Part shown: positions 1 through 13,300 of the stretch, piece by piece
Layout: every line of letters starts with the position of its first letter
How positions within the stretch are numbered: position 1 is the first letter of the stretch
Origin: Pomacea canaliculata
Lineage: Eukaryota; Mollusca; Gastropoda; Architaenioglossa; Ampullariidae
Length of the DNA stretch: 64,000 bases
Direction of reading: 5' to 3'
Assembly: GCF_003073045.1 (NCBI RefSeq)
Contig: NC_037596.1
Location: 15,441,012 to 15,505,011 of the forward strand
Notes under the pieces: model-generated
What the model saw: only the letters and a program-made list of their open reading frames with translations
Database searches by the model: none
What the model was told of the DNA's origin: nothing
Program-made: the position numbers and the translations under genes

Positions 1-814
1 GCTTGGTCACTCCCTCAACCTTGCTTCTTACCACAAGGAGCCAACACTCGTTCGCAATCCCTGGTCTTTACTGTATAAATTTTGGAAATTCCCGAAATCA
101 TAGACTGTCTATTTTTATCAGCCTTCTACTACAGCATGTGACTTACAGTCATAGTTCAAAGGTCGCTAGACAACCACAGCAGGTTGCCTGTCTGCCGATA
201 TCAGTAGCTGTTAGACCGACCTGTTGAACTAGGTTGTTGAGCTTATCAGGAATAAAACATATTTTGTATAAAATCTTAGTATTTAACTGTCATATAAAGA
301 AAGGAACACACAGCTGAAACACCCAGGTATACATAAAAAGTCATAAATTAATTGTAAACAGTATCAGCTTTTCACATTTTGATCATCTGTGAAAATATAT
401 TACCTCTCATAGTGTACAATGTACTTCAACACATTCGCATCCAGACACAGGTGATATGTTGCTTTTCACTGAGTTAATTATCTGCTGATTTGTTTTGAGA
501 CTGGTTGTGTTTGGCAGAGTCAGAGTTTTGGGTACTGAAATATTTGTTTAATATGTTTGAAGGAAACTGTGGATTGTTAGCAAGAAGAATGGAAACATGA
601 TATTACGTTAACACAAACTGTACGAAAATCTTAAAATTCAGTGCAATTGTCAACACATATTTGTCGACTTATCAAATGCTGACAAGTGCACTTACTCAGT
701 TTAGACTTTGTGCATCCTACATCTGCTTGTAAGGACACTATCGAAATACTTATCAACAATGTGCCTTCATATCGAGGTGACAAACAGGATAGTAAAAAAA
801 GCAAATGCCTATTT
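1..814. other. Intergenic, no gene recognised
   Basis: AT-rich sequence in front of the hAT element. Short open frames exist on both strands, but none resembles a known domain, and no convincing exon bounded by splice signals was seen. Confidence 0.5.
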
Positions 815-2118
815 CAGCGGTTCTCAACCTGACGTGCCTACAAGGGGGTCGCGAAGGTGGTCATTTTTAAAAAAAGTTTCTTATACTGGTATTAGTGAAA
901 TTAGTTTACATAGTGTAACCGAGTGGTGCGGGGGCTCAAACTCCAAATCTCTTCTCCCTATTCAAGTACACTGTCTCGGCATGCAGTGACTTCTCACTTC
1001 CAAAACTCAAAACACAATCCCCCTCTCAACAATTAAGCCTCCAATCTCCCTCCTCTCACCTTTTGCCCTCTCTCTTCCCCAATCTCTCATCGCTGACTCC
1101 CCTCTCCCTCTCCAGTCACACCTCTCTTTTTTTTTAAACATCTAAAAGGCACGCATTCAGGAAACGTCCATCATTCACACCCTTTCATTCGCACGTGCTC
1201 AGTCCTAGTACTCTATAGGTCCCTGACAGAAGGCCATGACGAGACAAGGGAAGGACACCACCATATTACAAACAACTGAAAAGATGAATGCTTTCGTCCG
1301 AAAAATTTCGTTGTGGACGCAAAAGATAAGCCAAGAAAATATTTTTTATATGTTTCCGTGCTTGTGTAAGTGCAAGGCTGACAACTTGAATCTTGATCAG
1401 GTGAAGAAGGTAATTATTGCCCATCTAAACGGACTGCAAGAAAGGTTTCAGCATTACTTCGCTGAAATTGATGTGACTAAATACGATTGGATTCGTAATC
1501 CATTTCTGGCTGATCCTAGCACAAGCGGGTTGTCCACGCAAGAAGAAGAGCAGCTCATCCACCTTTCGAGTGACCAATCCCTGAAAATGGTCTTCCAAAC
1601 AACACCAGTGCCAACATTCTGGATTATCATCAACGGTGAATATCCTCTCCTTTCTGAGAAAGCAATGAAAGTTCTGCCGCCATTTTCAACTTCGTAAATG
1701 TGCGAGCAAGGATTTTCAGCATTGGCAGCACTGAAGTCGAAATACAGAAATCGTGTGGACGCAGAGGCTGAGCTGCGAATAGCAGTGGGTACGAACATCG
1801 CACACAGGTTCGCTTCTCTATGCAACAGCAAGCAGGCTCAACCTTCTCATTAATCAAAGTGAGTGTCCAATAAAATAATATTTATTAGCACCGCAGAATT
1901 TGCTTTAGTAAAATTTCATTAACTGTTATACTTCTTGCAGATACGAACTTTGTTCTTCCGTTGTTGAATTGCATTGATTTCCTCGACGCGGCGTTCGAGG
2001 TTAGCTAAGGCTCCCCCCCCCCCCCCGCTCTTCCACCGACCTAGCTGGCTAAGGGGGGTCGCGGACGTACCGGTGTTCGTCAGGGGGGTCGTCACATGTA
2101 AAAGGTTGAGAACCGCTG
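815..2118 (+). mobile_element. hAT (Charlie-like) DNA transposon, internally deleted
   Basis: Both ends carry a perfect 16-bp terminal inverted repeat (CAGCGGTTCTCAACCT at 815-830 and its reverse complement at 2103-2118). The element is flanked by a perfect 8-bp target duplication GCCTATTT (807-814 and 2119-2126). An 8-bp duplication and CAGNGGTTCTCAACC ends are standard for Charlie-like hAT elements. At about 1.3 kb it is shorter than a full autonomous copy, and only the 3' part of the transposase remains. A C-run at about 2010-2023 lies near the right end. Confidence 0.93.
1236..1853 (+). pseudogene. hAT transposase C-terminal fragment (ZBED5/SCAND3-like)
   Basis: The frame from 1236 resembles the C-terminal half of ZBED5/SCAND3-type hAT transposases: it has an FW..I..EYP-like stretch and then the region that in the family reads roughly CEKGFSALT..KSKYRNRL. 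The copy keeps CEQGFSALAALKSKYRNRV, a DLRIA-like AELRIAVGTNI and a terminal KQAQPSH. One in-frame stop (1695-1697) sits where the family usually has tyrosine, just before the conserved cysteine. The BED zinc finger and the N-terminal catalytic region are absent, so the fragment cannot be an active transposase. Reading ends at TAA 1851-1853. Confidence 0.85.
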
Positions 2119-3554
2119 GCCTATTTAAAGTCAAGTTAAGTGCATGGACACGCTCTTGGCAATGAGCCAATGTTATTGAGGCCAAGGTGACTGATAAGGC
2201 GTAAACAGTTTCTCAAAAACGGGCCTGTGATAAGTAGACTTAGTCTAGACACCAAGTATCTCACAACAAGTGACTCTATATGAAACTCTGTATGCAGGTG
2301 ACCTCATCATACAAAATGACTTTATCATGATAAGTTTTAAACACACCCACACACACGCGATGCTAAGGTACACCATTCAAAATCATGGATAGTATCACCT
2401 TTTCCATATCTGAAAACTAAACTACAGAAACAAACGTCTTGTAAACATATTTTTGTGCCTTGAGATAAGGTTAAGACCAGTTTAACATAGCAAACTGTCT
2501 TGTTATACTAGTTATACGGCATGACTGGAAAAAAATTCACTAAATTTCAAATCAACTGCCAGTCTGAAGTCCACTCCTTTTGTAAATTTATATACCTGTA
2601 TAGGTGTATTATTTCAAACATTTTTTTGAGGCGGGAGCATGCTATCTGGCATATTATGTTTGCTCATAACAGCATGTCTTAACCTGTAAGGCAAAATTTT
2701 CTGAGGTAGTATTTAGAACTGTTTTAAACAGGAAAAAAGAGGCGGGACACTCAGAACCTATCGTGTCTTTATCGCTGGCTAAAAAAATTCAAAATTTTAA
2801 AACAGACGTTTCTGTTCTAGTGTACACAGTCTTCTACTTGTATCAAGCAAACAGACTGTCTTTCCAACTTTCGTTTCGTTTAGTTCGGTTTTTCTTTTTG
2901 TGTATGTGTCGTCACAATACTTCTTGAAAACTAATCAAATTATGTAATGAACAAGATAAATAAGTTTATATAATTGAACAGTCTTTGTGATGCTGTTGTA
3001 TAGGTTATGTCCCTCGTCCAGAACAAGTAGTTTTAATGTATGCAAACGCATGTGTGTACGCTTGTTGTTGAGTGAGTGATAGGATTCATCTGTACTTGAC
3101 AATCGTAAATAAAAGTCTACATATATTGTGGCATTATCTTTTTTTGTTTGTTGTGTGTGACTTGTTTATCTGTTTTGCGTTTTATCTCAATTTTGGTTTT
3201 ATATAGCACAATAGGTGCACTGATGTGATAACTTTAAATACCTTGAAGAAAGGCTTAGGCCGATATTTGTAGCTGTGGCCTAGTCACCTTCAACAAGAAT
3301 ACCTGTTGCACCTACATTCCGCGTCAGTCCCGAGCGTCGCAGTCCAAGCGAACAGTTGACGCCAATGCTTACCTGAGCTATCAGCAAGATATGTATGTAC
3401 TTTCATAATTTTGAAAAGTTGATATTTCGTTTTAAATGACACTTCTGTATTTGACACATTTGTTAATAAACAGTTCACATAATTAAAAATCAAGCAATTC
3501 TTCTGCTATAAGTAATTTTTATAATTTAAATTTCACTTTTGTTCTTATTTGCAG
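2119..3554. other. Intergenic and probable 5' flank of gene A
   Basis: No open coding frame with a recognisable domain. It is AT-rich, with a TATA-like run near 3200. A 22-bp stretch at 3251-3272 resembles one upstream of gene B (15728-15749), a possible shared promoter or untranslated element. A noncoding first exon of gene A probably lies here, but its donor site could not be fixed. Confidence 0.4.
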
Positions 3555-3582
3555 GGCTCTTTCAAAACTCAACTTTCCTTTC

Positions 3583-5904
3583 GTGTTAAAAATCTTGTGC
3601 TTGATATTGCTGATTTCACTCACAGCACAAGGTTGGTTGAGCATTTTATTCATCTAATACTTAACACTAAAAAAAGAAACAATGAAAAAAATAATACAAG
3701 TATCTATCTTTTTATCATTATTGACATTTTAAACCAAAAAATCCAAGACAACTGTTACTGTTATGTAAGTAAAAGTGAATAATGCCATAGCTGAATCTAA
3801 AATGTTACTTTTTTCCGGGTACTAACGATTTTTTAGAAGTTATATTTATGACATTTATTTAATAGGGAGCAAAGAAACAACATGTACACCACGAAACTGG
3901 AAAACCCTACAGTGCAACTTCCCACAAAATATCAACACGACGAGGAAGGATTATACAGTCTATTTTCTACCTGACAATGGCGGAGAAGGTGACTAATTTA
4001 TATTTATAGAAATAAGTAGAAGTAAAGTAATTTCCGTTTCTAACCATTTTCCTTGTTAAATGCTGCAAATAAAGTCTAGTGTTTTAGATAACACATTTAC
4101 TTCTAAAACATCTGACTACTTGGCCAAAGATAAGTAATTTTCTAGTACTTAAACAAGTATGCTTCTTATAGTTTTATAAATTTACATTTGAAAAATAATC
4201 AACACAACTTAGGGACATGTCACGTTACAAGTTATATTTTCTGTTCTTGGGTTAGATAACTAGGACTTCTGCAGCCAATTTACTTTACTGTTGAAGCAAA
4301 TTTACTTCACAAATTCGATTTTAAATTCAAGATAAGAAGACAACTATCAGTTTCAAGCCCTTAACAAAAGGGATTTTGCATATTCTCTATTATTTAGAAA
4401 ATCTATAATTTTTTTCAACTGCAATCCCTAACATTAGACGACAAGGTAGTGTTAGCCTTCTTTTTTAAAAAAAGAAACCTATCGCTAACTAATCACTATT
4501 AACATCCACAGAAAAGGTGGTTGACTGTGCGTGGATCAATGACAAGCTTCACTGCCTCCGACAGGAGGGCTTTGAGTGCAGTGAGTCTGTGACAGACAAA
4601 TCCATTATTGGTGTACCTGAAAGATTTGTCAACAGAGAAGGAAGTTTTAGATGCAACATGAATGGCCACAAACCTGGGAACTTCTCCTCCTGTCGATTTC
4701 TGGCAAATAAAGGTGAACTTATATTACCTTTTTTGACATCATTCTTAATTTTAGCTTTTGTCGGTGTGGTGCAAAAAAAAAAAAAATTCATAAAAGGGTT
4801 TTTGGTAAGATACAGGCTGAAAGTAGCACACGTCTACAGTGAGTATAATAATAAATATGTTTGCAGGTGAAGAGCCTTTCGCAGCTTGTGAGGCAAGCCT
4901 GGCTAATGCAGAATCTCAAGTTGTTTTGAACTGCAATTTCTCGGTGGACGTGGAGAGCTTTATTGTCATGAAAAATACAAGTGAGTGGTGTGTCTTCTGC
5001 ACTTTTTTCTACGGATGCAGTGCTGTGTACTGTATGTGAATGCAAACAATTCTTACAATAATAGTCACTGTCAGGCTCTATTGTCTAGGTATGGACACTG
5101 TAAACAAAATATGTTGTCTGCTTCCAGCGGTTGTATCCAGCTTCACAAAATCCGACTGCCAAAGCTCTTCCCCTATTTGTACTCACATGCCTGGGGATAA
5201 CCACCACATCTTCAGTGTAACGCTTGATGTTGAAGATTTCACATATGGCGAATACAAGTGTCACCCAGAAGATCCACCACCTCAGCTTCAAGTCAAAGGA
5301 TGCAGCTTAAACATAAACAAACAGACTGAAAGTAAGAGGCTTATATTTTTTTATACAGCTGGAATGTATTCTTCAGAGAAATTTTGATTTTTTTAAAAAT
5401 TGCTAATAACAGTTATCACCGCTAAACTTACTGGAGGTAAACTTTAGGTAATATTTAACTACTTTAAACAAAAAAATATGATTCATATGGATTGTTTTCT
5501 TCTTTAAAGGTTCCGATATTCCCGTGGTTGCTGTTGTATTGCCAATCGTCTGTGTAATGGCTCTTGTGTCCACTGGGGTTTTTCTGTTTGTCATCAGAAA
5601 GCTGATAATGATTAAGTGAGTCTCACTTTCATGCTTTCATGGCGAATTGCTTTGTAAGAAGAATTACACTTTAAGACTTCAAAGAACCTGCCAAAAGGAC
5701 AAACATTTTGCTCAAACTACACTCGCTTAAATGTATATTATTATAAAGCATTATAGATGTACGACTACTAATAACTTTGTCTATTTTTTCCGCAGGAAAG
5801 CCATGCTTAAGAAAAGAGAAGTAGCAGGAGATATCGAAGGGAAAATCCCTTTACGCTCAGCAACCAGTGACTGCCAAGATGGACGGGGACTGTCGCGTCC
5901 GTAG
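3583..5904 (+). CDS. Gene A: two-Ig-domain membrane receptor, start codon altered
   Basis: Seven coding exons: 3583(or 3555)-3631, 3866-3988, 4512-4712, 4867-4980, 5128-5331, 5510-5615, 5796-5904. Joined from 3583 they give 906 nt, or 301 residues. The order is a signal peptide (LCLILLISLTAQ), Ig domain 1 over exons 2+3 (B-strand cysteine in LQCNFP, F-strand in GSFRC), Ig domain 2 over exons 4+5 (VVLNC.., GEYKC), a membrane helix at about residues 235-257, and a lysine-rich tail with no tyrosine. It matches gene B exon for exon, with identical lengths for exons 2-5. The codon aligned with B's ATG is GTG (3583-3585), and this exon contains no other ATG. Either an upstream exon supplies the start, or the gene is inactive or uses a non-AUG start. 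A ligand cannot be deduced. Confidence 0.8.
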
Positions 5905-6800
5905 GACGAGTTGTTTCAGCAGTAATGTTTTGATAACGGCTTGTCACGTGGACAAAACAACGACCTGTTCCTTGGGCAGAGAATTTGTTATACCATGACT
6001 ACCCAATTCTACATCATACTAACAAACTTTTACAGCATCGCAAATCGTGTTAGTGTTTGGGCACAGTCGTGTAGCCGTTTTCTTCTTTCTCAACAGAGAA
6101 TAGGGGGCCAAACAGCTATCAATTTATAGAAATTTATAGTTCAAACTAGACTGTTTAGTCGACCACACGAATACTACACCGTCCACTACACTGCAAACAC
6201 AGGTTCATGTATATAGTGAACTAGTGAGTGCAAACATGAACAAACCTAGACTATTAACTAAACATCCTAAATCAGTTACACTAGCGCTGTAAGTGAATGC
6301 TGATTGTTTTGTCTGTGTCGATCGTTTTTTTCGACAGCAATGTCTTGATATAAAACAATCACACGGACACCACAAATATCATTCGTTTAATAGTGCTATT
6401 CTTTTAGTATAGTTTTCTTTTTTTAAACCAACACAAGGCTGGTTTTTAACAATTCTCAATGAACATCCCCTACATTTGAATCTCATTTTTTGTTTACGAG
6501 ACAACTTTAGTGATAGAATATGGAATATGCAAACAAAAATCGAAAGGCTAAGATAAATGCTACTATGTTTTGCAATTCAAATATATTTTCAGTTCAACTT
6601 CACGAAAAAAAAGTATGTCAATGGATCACATTAAGCCAACGTAGTCAATATATGTGAAAATCAACCCCGATGTTGAGGCTTGGTGATATTAGTGTGACTT
6701 CGTGGACTTCATAATATACATCTAAATGTTTTATGATTTGTAAAGGCACACTTTCAAATAAAATTATGTCTCGTGTGATTATTGAAAATAAAACAAGATT
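5905..6800 (+). other. Probable 3' untranslated region of gene A
   Basis: After the stop at 5902-5904 the sequence has no coding signal. AATAAA signals occur at 6757-6762 and 6787-6792. Two degenerate copies of a motif resembling CAGCAATGTTTTGATA (near 5927 and 6337), followed by CACGTGGAC- or CACACGGAC-like sequence, also occur twice downstream of gene B. Confidence 0.5.
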
Positions 6801-7429
6801 AAAAAGGTTTTTGTTTATTCTTTCTGATTTTCAAGCAAAAAAGTAGCTCGTGAAGTAATAATGATGATAATAACCCGAAAAACCTAACCAGTTAATTTTC
6901 TTTGCTATGTGCCCCTTGTCCAGCATTTGTCCGAAACAAATAGCAAAGATGTTTTAGTTCATTCGTGGCATGTCACCTATGCAGTAGTTCGAATACTTTC
7001 CACAAGTGTATTCATTGCAAAAACACATTAAAGGATTATTACGTAAATAAATATGTGAAAAATAAATAAATAAGAAATGGAAAGAAGGAAAAATCCCACT
7101 CAGAGGATCTGTTATGACATGTTCCAAATTTATCTCTGAACGAAGGAACAAAAACAAACGATTGGCATCTTTCTTCGGCGCTTTCATGTTCCTTTAGGTC
7201 TCACTGTCACTGTTTTAAATTAGTATCTTTCCTACCTGACTGATTACCCCCACTGTTGGTAGTTCTAGGCATCACATCTATGCCTAAAGAGGAAGTCTCA
7301 ATGATCTGTCGCTGAGCCTCTTCTATTCACTGTGTAGGTACAATTACTTTATTATTCCATGCCCTATTTTACACTGCAGTATCGCATGTATTCTGACAAT
7401 TAATATTATATTGCCTTGCTTTCCAACTT
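6801..7429. other. Intergenic, nothing recognised
   Basis: AT-rich sequence between the likely end of the gene A transcript and a decayed LINE fragment. No exon, repeat family or structured RNA could be supported. Confidence 0.45.
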
Positions 7430-8075
7430 AAGCAGGTCTCGTCCATTATACAACATGCAGTAAGCTTTAAGAAAGCTTGGGTGTCTATCAAAGTATAGAA
7501 CAATGCATTATTCAGTACTACCAATCCGAGGTCTTAGCAAAAACTTCTGCAAGTAAGCTGAACTTAGTGTTATCTTCTACTAGTTTTACTTTCTCCGGGA
7601 TTAACATATTTTTACAATACCTTTCGGAATCTAGGTGTTACAATTATTGCATCGACATACTATGATCTATTGAATCTTAAATAAACGCAGTCCCTATTTC
7701 TTGAGATTCACAGGATTTGTCTATCCTACTCCTATCAGTTTTTGCCAAAAAAAGCTGTCTGTATTTGTGTGTTGTGCCGGCTGGATTACTGCAGTCTTTG
7801 ATCTCCCTACCGGTCTACTTCAAACGCCTCAGAATGATGCCGCTCATATTGTCTTCCAGAAAAGAAAAACAGACTTTGCTCAACCTGTACTTTATTTGCC
7901 ATTCTAAGAATTCACAATTTTTATCACTGTTTTTATCTTCGCAACCCCACCCTAGGATATCTTTGTATGCTACCGAAATTTCTCACCCAACTGTCTCATG
8001 TCTGCCTGTGTTATCGTCTCTCTGCCCCCAGCGTCAGGCAGAAGACTTTCTGCTCTTTTTTTCTTTTCAGGTACA
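7430..8075 (+). mobile_element. Decayed CR1/L2-like LINE fragment (reverse transcriptase 3' part)
   Basis: Broken frames resemble the region after the FADD motif of CR1/L2-type reverse transcriptases. One piece reads ASKLNLVLSSTSFTFSGINI, as in the stretch just before the family's VRNLGV block. Another reads LPTGLLQTPQNDAAHIVF, followed by QKRKTDFAQPVLYLP, the counterpart of the family's LQ..QN.AARLV..KRK.DH..P.L..LHWLP. Several frameshifts and stops separate the pieces, so this is an old 5'-truncated copy. Confidence 0.55.
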
Positions 8076-9107
8076 AATGTTTGTTACAAGTCTCATAGAA
8101 CTTTAAAACAAAGTTACATCCACTTATGTTTCTTTCCTCTTACTTATCCCATATCATGATTACCAAACTAGGGTTTAAGATATATCTATATATCCGGAGC
8201 ATCTTAGCACCTCAAATTAAAAAAATGTGTGAATACAACTCCTCACGCCTCAGTTTACAATTGATTATCAAATGTAAAAATTTTATAATATGTTACTGAC
8301 ATTTTTTATTGATCAGTTATTCTTTTATCACAGTTAGTTATCACAGTAAAAGACATGGAAATTACAACCTGCACTTTAATGACTGTAGATTATTGTGGTT
8401 GCTAAACCGAAGCAGGCAAATTAGGACTTAGTTACATGAAGTGACTTATCGATAACAAAATTTAAAGAAACTTGTATTTTTATAAGACTTTTCTACATTG
8501 ATTGTAGGCCGTTTGTCAATGGGGTAGAAATATATAAGTCAAACAAAAATCTAACAGTATTAACATATTTTAAATATCCGGGCACGTGCATGACAAATTA
8601 ATGCCTGCAGGTATGACAAAATAGTAAATATAAAAATAAGAACTTGAACAAAATGTTCGAAACACATAAAATAAGTATTGACTTCATAAGACGGATGCAT
8701 ATTTTCATTTGATAAAATAACAAAAAATTGTTAACCCAAGCACAGAGAATATGTTTATCTGTCAGCCTTAGCCTTTTATGCGAAGGGACACAACTCTTTA
8801 TCAGTATTATCTCCCTTCCTATATACTGCACTAATATAGAGATGGAACGAGATGATAATTTGCAAAGATAGCGGTAACAGTTGGTTTTTTTAGCTTTTTT
8901 TATCGCTCAGTTTAGTCTTTTCTAGCAAGTATATAGGGAAAACAGTGAAATGGAAGCTTCAAGAACGTCAATATTCCTACACTGATTACAGTAGCATAGT
9001 CAATTAGGCTATAATGCTGATGCTTCTGTGAATGTGAGTGGTAATTATAAGGCACAGCTTTATAGTAGAAACTACGACTGTTTTAACAATGCACCGAAGA
9101 TAATACA
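8076..9107. other. Intergenic and 3' flank of the minus-strand nuclease-helicase gene
   Basis: No coding exon recognised. The stretch next to 9108 should contain the 3' untranslated region of the minus-strand gene that stops at 9108-9110. No clear AATAAA was found within the first 100 bases. Confidence 0.4.
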
Positions 9108-10357
9108 TTAGTCCGATTTCTCGCTAGGTGGACACACAAGCACAAGCAGTGCCGAGCACCTGGACATGGCCCGTTGTCTTGCCTCTTTGTACTCCTGGTT
9201 ACTGTCGTCATGGTTATCGAGAACAACAACGACTTTTCGTTTGATCCCACGAACTAGCTGCTCTCTGGCCGCCCACACCACGTTACTGCGGTCTGTAGCT
9301 ACGTCCTCGATGTCCGAGTCCAAATTCTTCATGACCTTCCATGGAACTCCAGCCTGTGACAGCGCCTTTAATATGCGGGCGTCCTCTGAAAGATCCATCC
9401 ATGACAGAATGAACACGTCTTTATACTGCAGACTGGGTGAATGTCTGATGCTGGCAGTAGACTCACCAGCGCCTGCTCGAGCAGAAGTACTGTTTAGTAA
9501 CACATGTTCAATTCTCAAAAAAATACTACAAAGCAAACAAACAAAATTAATTCATCTAAAAACATAACAACAAACTAAGGTGACCTAAACTTGCCATCTA
9601 TCAATATAAAATTAATATTAATTTACACTTATAGAAGAAGAAAAGTAAGTTCATTTTTTGGCACAACCAAAAATATCATGAGTGTATGCCACCGGTCTTG
9701 TCGGCTTGCCGAAACATGTACTTTAGTCACCTCACAAGTTGAACCCTGATTGCCTTATATTTATAACAATCTTGTATTACTCTAAAAAAGACTGTCTACA
9801 GAGTTGAGTATACATTTAGTTAATTTTAAGTTGTAAATTTTGTTTTCATATTGAAATTGCTTGTGCATTATTTTTAAAATATTTACAGTGACAATACTCA
9901 CAAGTAGCAGACACACCCAGGGTTAGTTCTGTGCACAAAAATCTTGCCACCTTTTTCGCACAAGCGACACAATCTTCAACTCTTGTCCACGCATGTTCAC
10001 GAGGACAGTGATAAAACCGTTTTACGGGTGGACCGTCTGCATGGTCTGGTGCGTTTCGCTGACTGTACTCAGGAAAAGTGTGACCCTCCGGTACCTCCAC
10101 AAACTTCTTAATTTCTTGTACTACAGGTGGTGGACTTCGGAGTGGACAGGTATATTTTTGCAATTTCCAGCCCTGTATCTTCTCGCCGTACAACTCTTGT
10201 GGTGCGAGGCCAGTCTGACAACTTGCAGCCCAAAAATGGAGATGATCTTCGATGCCTTTACAACATTGCAGGAGACGGGTGCAGAATTCTGGAAAAACGT
10301 TCTGTTCTGACCTGTCGATCATTACATTCTACATTGTTAATCACTATTGAATATGTT

Positions 10358-10390
<33 letters not shown>

Positions 10391-13300
10391 CATATGTCTG
10401 TGTCCTGCAAAGATATGCAAATTAAAGAAAAGGAGAGAAAGGTCAAAGTAAAACAAAATGCTTGCAGAACTTATAGGTATGCACCTGTGTGCATACACAT
10501 ACTTTATTTAAAATGTTGTACAACTTACTTGCCATCAGGTCCCACTTCATCAGCGATGATGTACAAAGGTCCGTGTCTCACCACGTCTGCGAGTTCATTC
10601 AACGTAATGTCAACATCCTCCTTCTTTCTAAAATTTTTCTTCAATACCACAATACGGTTTTCTCTGTCTGAATGTGTAGATCGCGACTTAAGGTCCTCGA
10701 GCAGCAGATGTCGTAGCCTGAATGTTGCTGCCCGACTGTAGTCCCACGTACTCAACACGTAGACTTTGTTTTCATCCAAAAACCATTTTATGGCTATCCG
10801 AAGTAGTATAGTAGACCTACCTGTGCCAGGTGGCCCAGCCATAAATATCCTTCGAGGAGCTTGTTTGAGAAGCTCACATTGCTCGGGTAGGAGTGTCTTT
10901 AAATCTGCATAGCAGTGTCCAACATGAGCCACGACATTCCCTAGTGTTTTCATGCTTACACGAGGTTCATTTACACATTTAGTTGTCAGACTAGAAGCCG
11001 GTCCACAAAATCTGAACAGTCAAAGTGAGACTTTAAAATATGAAATGTATTAAAAATACTAAAGCAAGCGTTAGGGCAAGCAAGCAAGCTCCATGAGAAA
11101 ATCAAATGCAGTTCAATTCAGGCATAATTTATTTGAATATCAAATACTTGGAAATATTTCATTACTATGCCAACTTTTGAACATAATCAAAACAGCTGTG
11201 CAATATATATTGAGAGTACAAATAAATCGTACTTCATACATTATCATATAGTTAAATGTATTTTTACCTCGCGACAAGGTCCCTGTACAATTCAGAATTT
11301 AACCCTTTTTCGCTCCCTGGTCCAGCAAGCAGCTCCTGCCACCATTTTTGAAACGATTGCAGCTTATCAGTTCTTGAAGTTTGTTGTGATTCATGACACA
11401 ACAGGTGATCAGAACATAGGATCAGGCGAACGGCATCGGCAATGTTTTGTACTTTAAAGCAATCACATAGATCCTAAAATAAGAGTTTAAAAAATCGTGT
11501 ATTTTTTATGAACGTATTGTGTACAGAGTATCGTTGGTTTAACTTGGAGCCGTGTTATTTTGTAGATTTGATTAAAAAAATTTAGTGACTTTTGAAGACG
11601 ACATAGCTAAAATTATTTTTAAAGTTGTTTTCAAAATATATACATTTAGGTACCTAATATTATTTATTTTGTTCCAACATTAAATGTCAACCGTTTGAAC
11701 AACACTTTGGTTTGTTTTCTTGAAAAGAAATATCAGCTTCTACTTACCTTTCCTAGCAGTTCATTGTTATTAATGATTTCCTGCACCTGATCAGTTGTGA
11801 GGTTCGGGCAAGCAATTGTCTTGGTGATGCGCAAACCAGAAGCGATGTCTGACACCAGATGTGACAACATGGCTTCTGCTTTTTTTAGCTGCTCTGCAGC
11901 TTCTTTTAGTTTCTTCGACACCTGTTCATCTTGCTCCTGTTCTGTTTTTTCATCGTTTATTCTAACAGCTTTCACTTCCAATACAACAAAGCCGTATTGT
12001 CTGTGAATGAGGAGAACATCGAAGTCTCCTTGTCTCCAGCTCTTCGGATACTTCTCTGGCAGGTTTCTAGGTATCGGAAGGTGAGCTACTGCTGGATAAA
12101 AGCTCTCCTCACCGAGATACGAGACGAAAGGATAATGACTCAGACACATAAACACTTCTGGATGTGCTTCCGAGAAAGTTTTAAGAGCAGACATCACAGA
12201 ATAAAAAGCCTTATCGTCAATAATGTCGCTCTTTTGTACAGAAGGTATTTTAGATGAACTCATGGCTAGGTCCATGCTACTACTGCTCGGTGTGTCATCT
12301 GTTTTAATCATTAGAACATTCTGACCTGCAACATTTGGCTCAGCTATAGGAACTCGCATTATTTGCACAGGGGGAATAAAATAGGAGCGCCGTTCAAAAT
12401 CAGGAAAATATTGTTCAACCCATTCGAGCCAGTGCCTTTTAGCTTTCTCAAGCTCTATATCCTGCAAACAGATTCAAGTATACAAGTGTCATAACCCTTT
12501 ACAAAAAATAAAGATTTTTGTTACCAAAGCCTACTTTCATTATTTACAACCTCCTTAGCAGGGAAATAAAAGGTCAGTAACTTGTCGCTTGATTTGTGTA
12601 AGCCGCAATGTACTTATTCAGACACAGAAAAACATATTGTAGTTACGAAAAAAGTTTTTGACAGAATGCGGATGTTGACACTACGTTAATGAACTTGCAC
12701 ACGTAGTGAGACAAGAATAAAGTCACTAGTAAATACCAGTTTGCATACTAGCACCTTAAGTCTCTCTACACTTGGTCTTTTCTTTACAAATGATCTACCG
12801 ATAGAAAGGAACAAATGAGTACCAAGACAACTAACTTTTAAGCCTGTTGACATGGTGATCAGTTGAAGAGCTTTTAGAATTTGCTCTCGAGTCCCTTTGA
12901 TGTTAAAAGTAGTGCATTCCAGTTTAGACGACTTGCTAGTTTGTAGGATGGCACCAGACGACTGTTCAACATCTACGCATGACACATAACAAATTTGGTT
13001 TATAATGCATGTTAAAACATCGTATTATCGAGTGTTTGAGCAATATTTCATCATGACACATTGAATTCAGACTTACTTATGTTCCATTTGGTGAATGAAA
13101 TCCTTAACACTACAAATGTTTTTGGAAAGATGTTCGTTTCCCCCAGAGAATGTGTCACCTTACCATGACAGTCATAGAAATTAAAGATTTGTTATATTTT
13201 CTAAACGTTTTCACATGTGTGTTCTTACTAAATTATTTATTTTAACTTTTCAACAGAGTGTTGAGATGCTCATTTGTGTTGTTAAAAGCCGTTTATCCAG

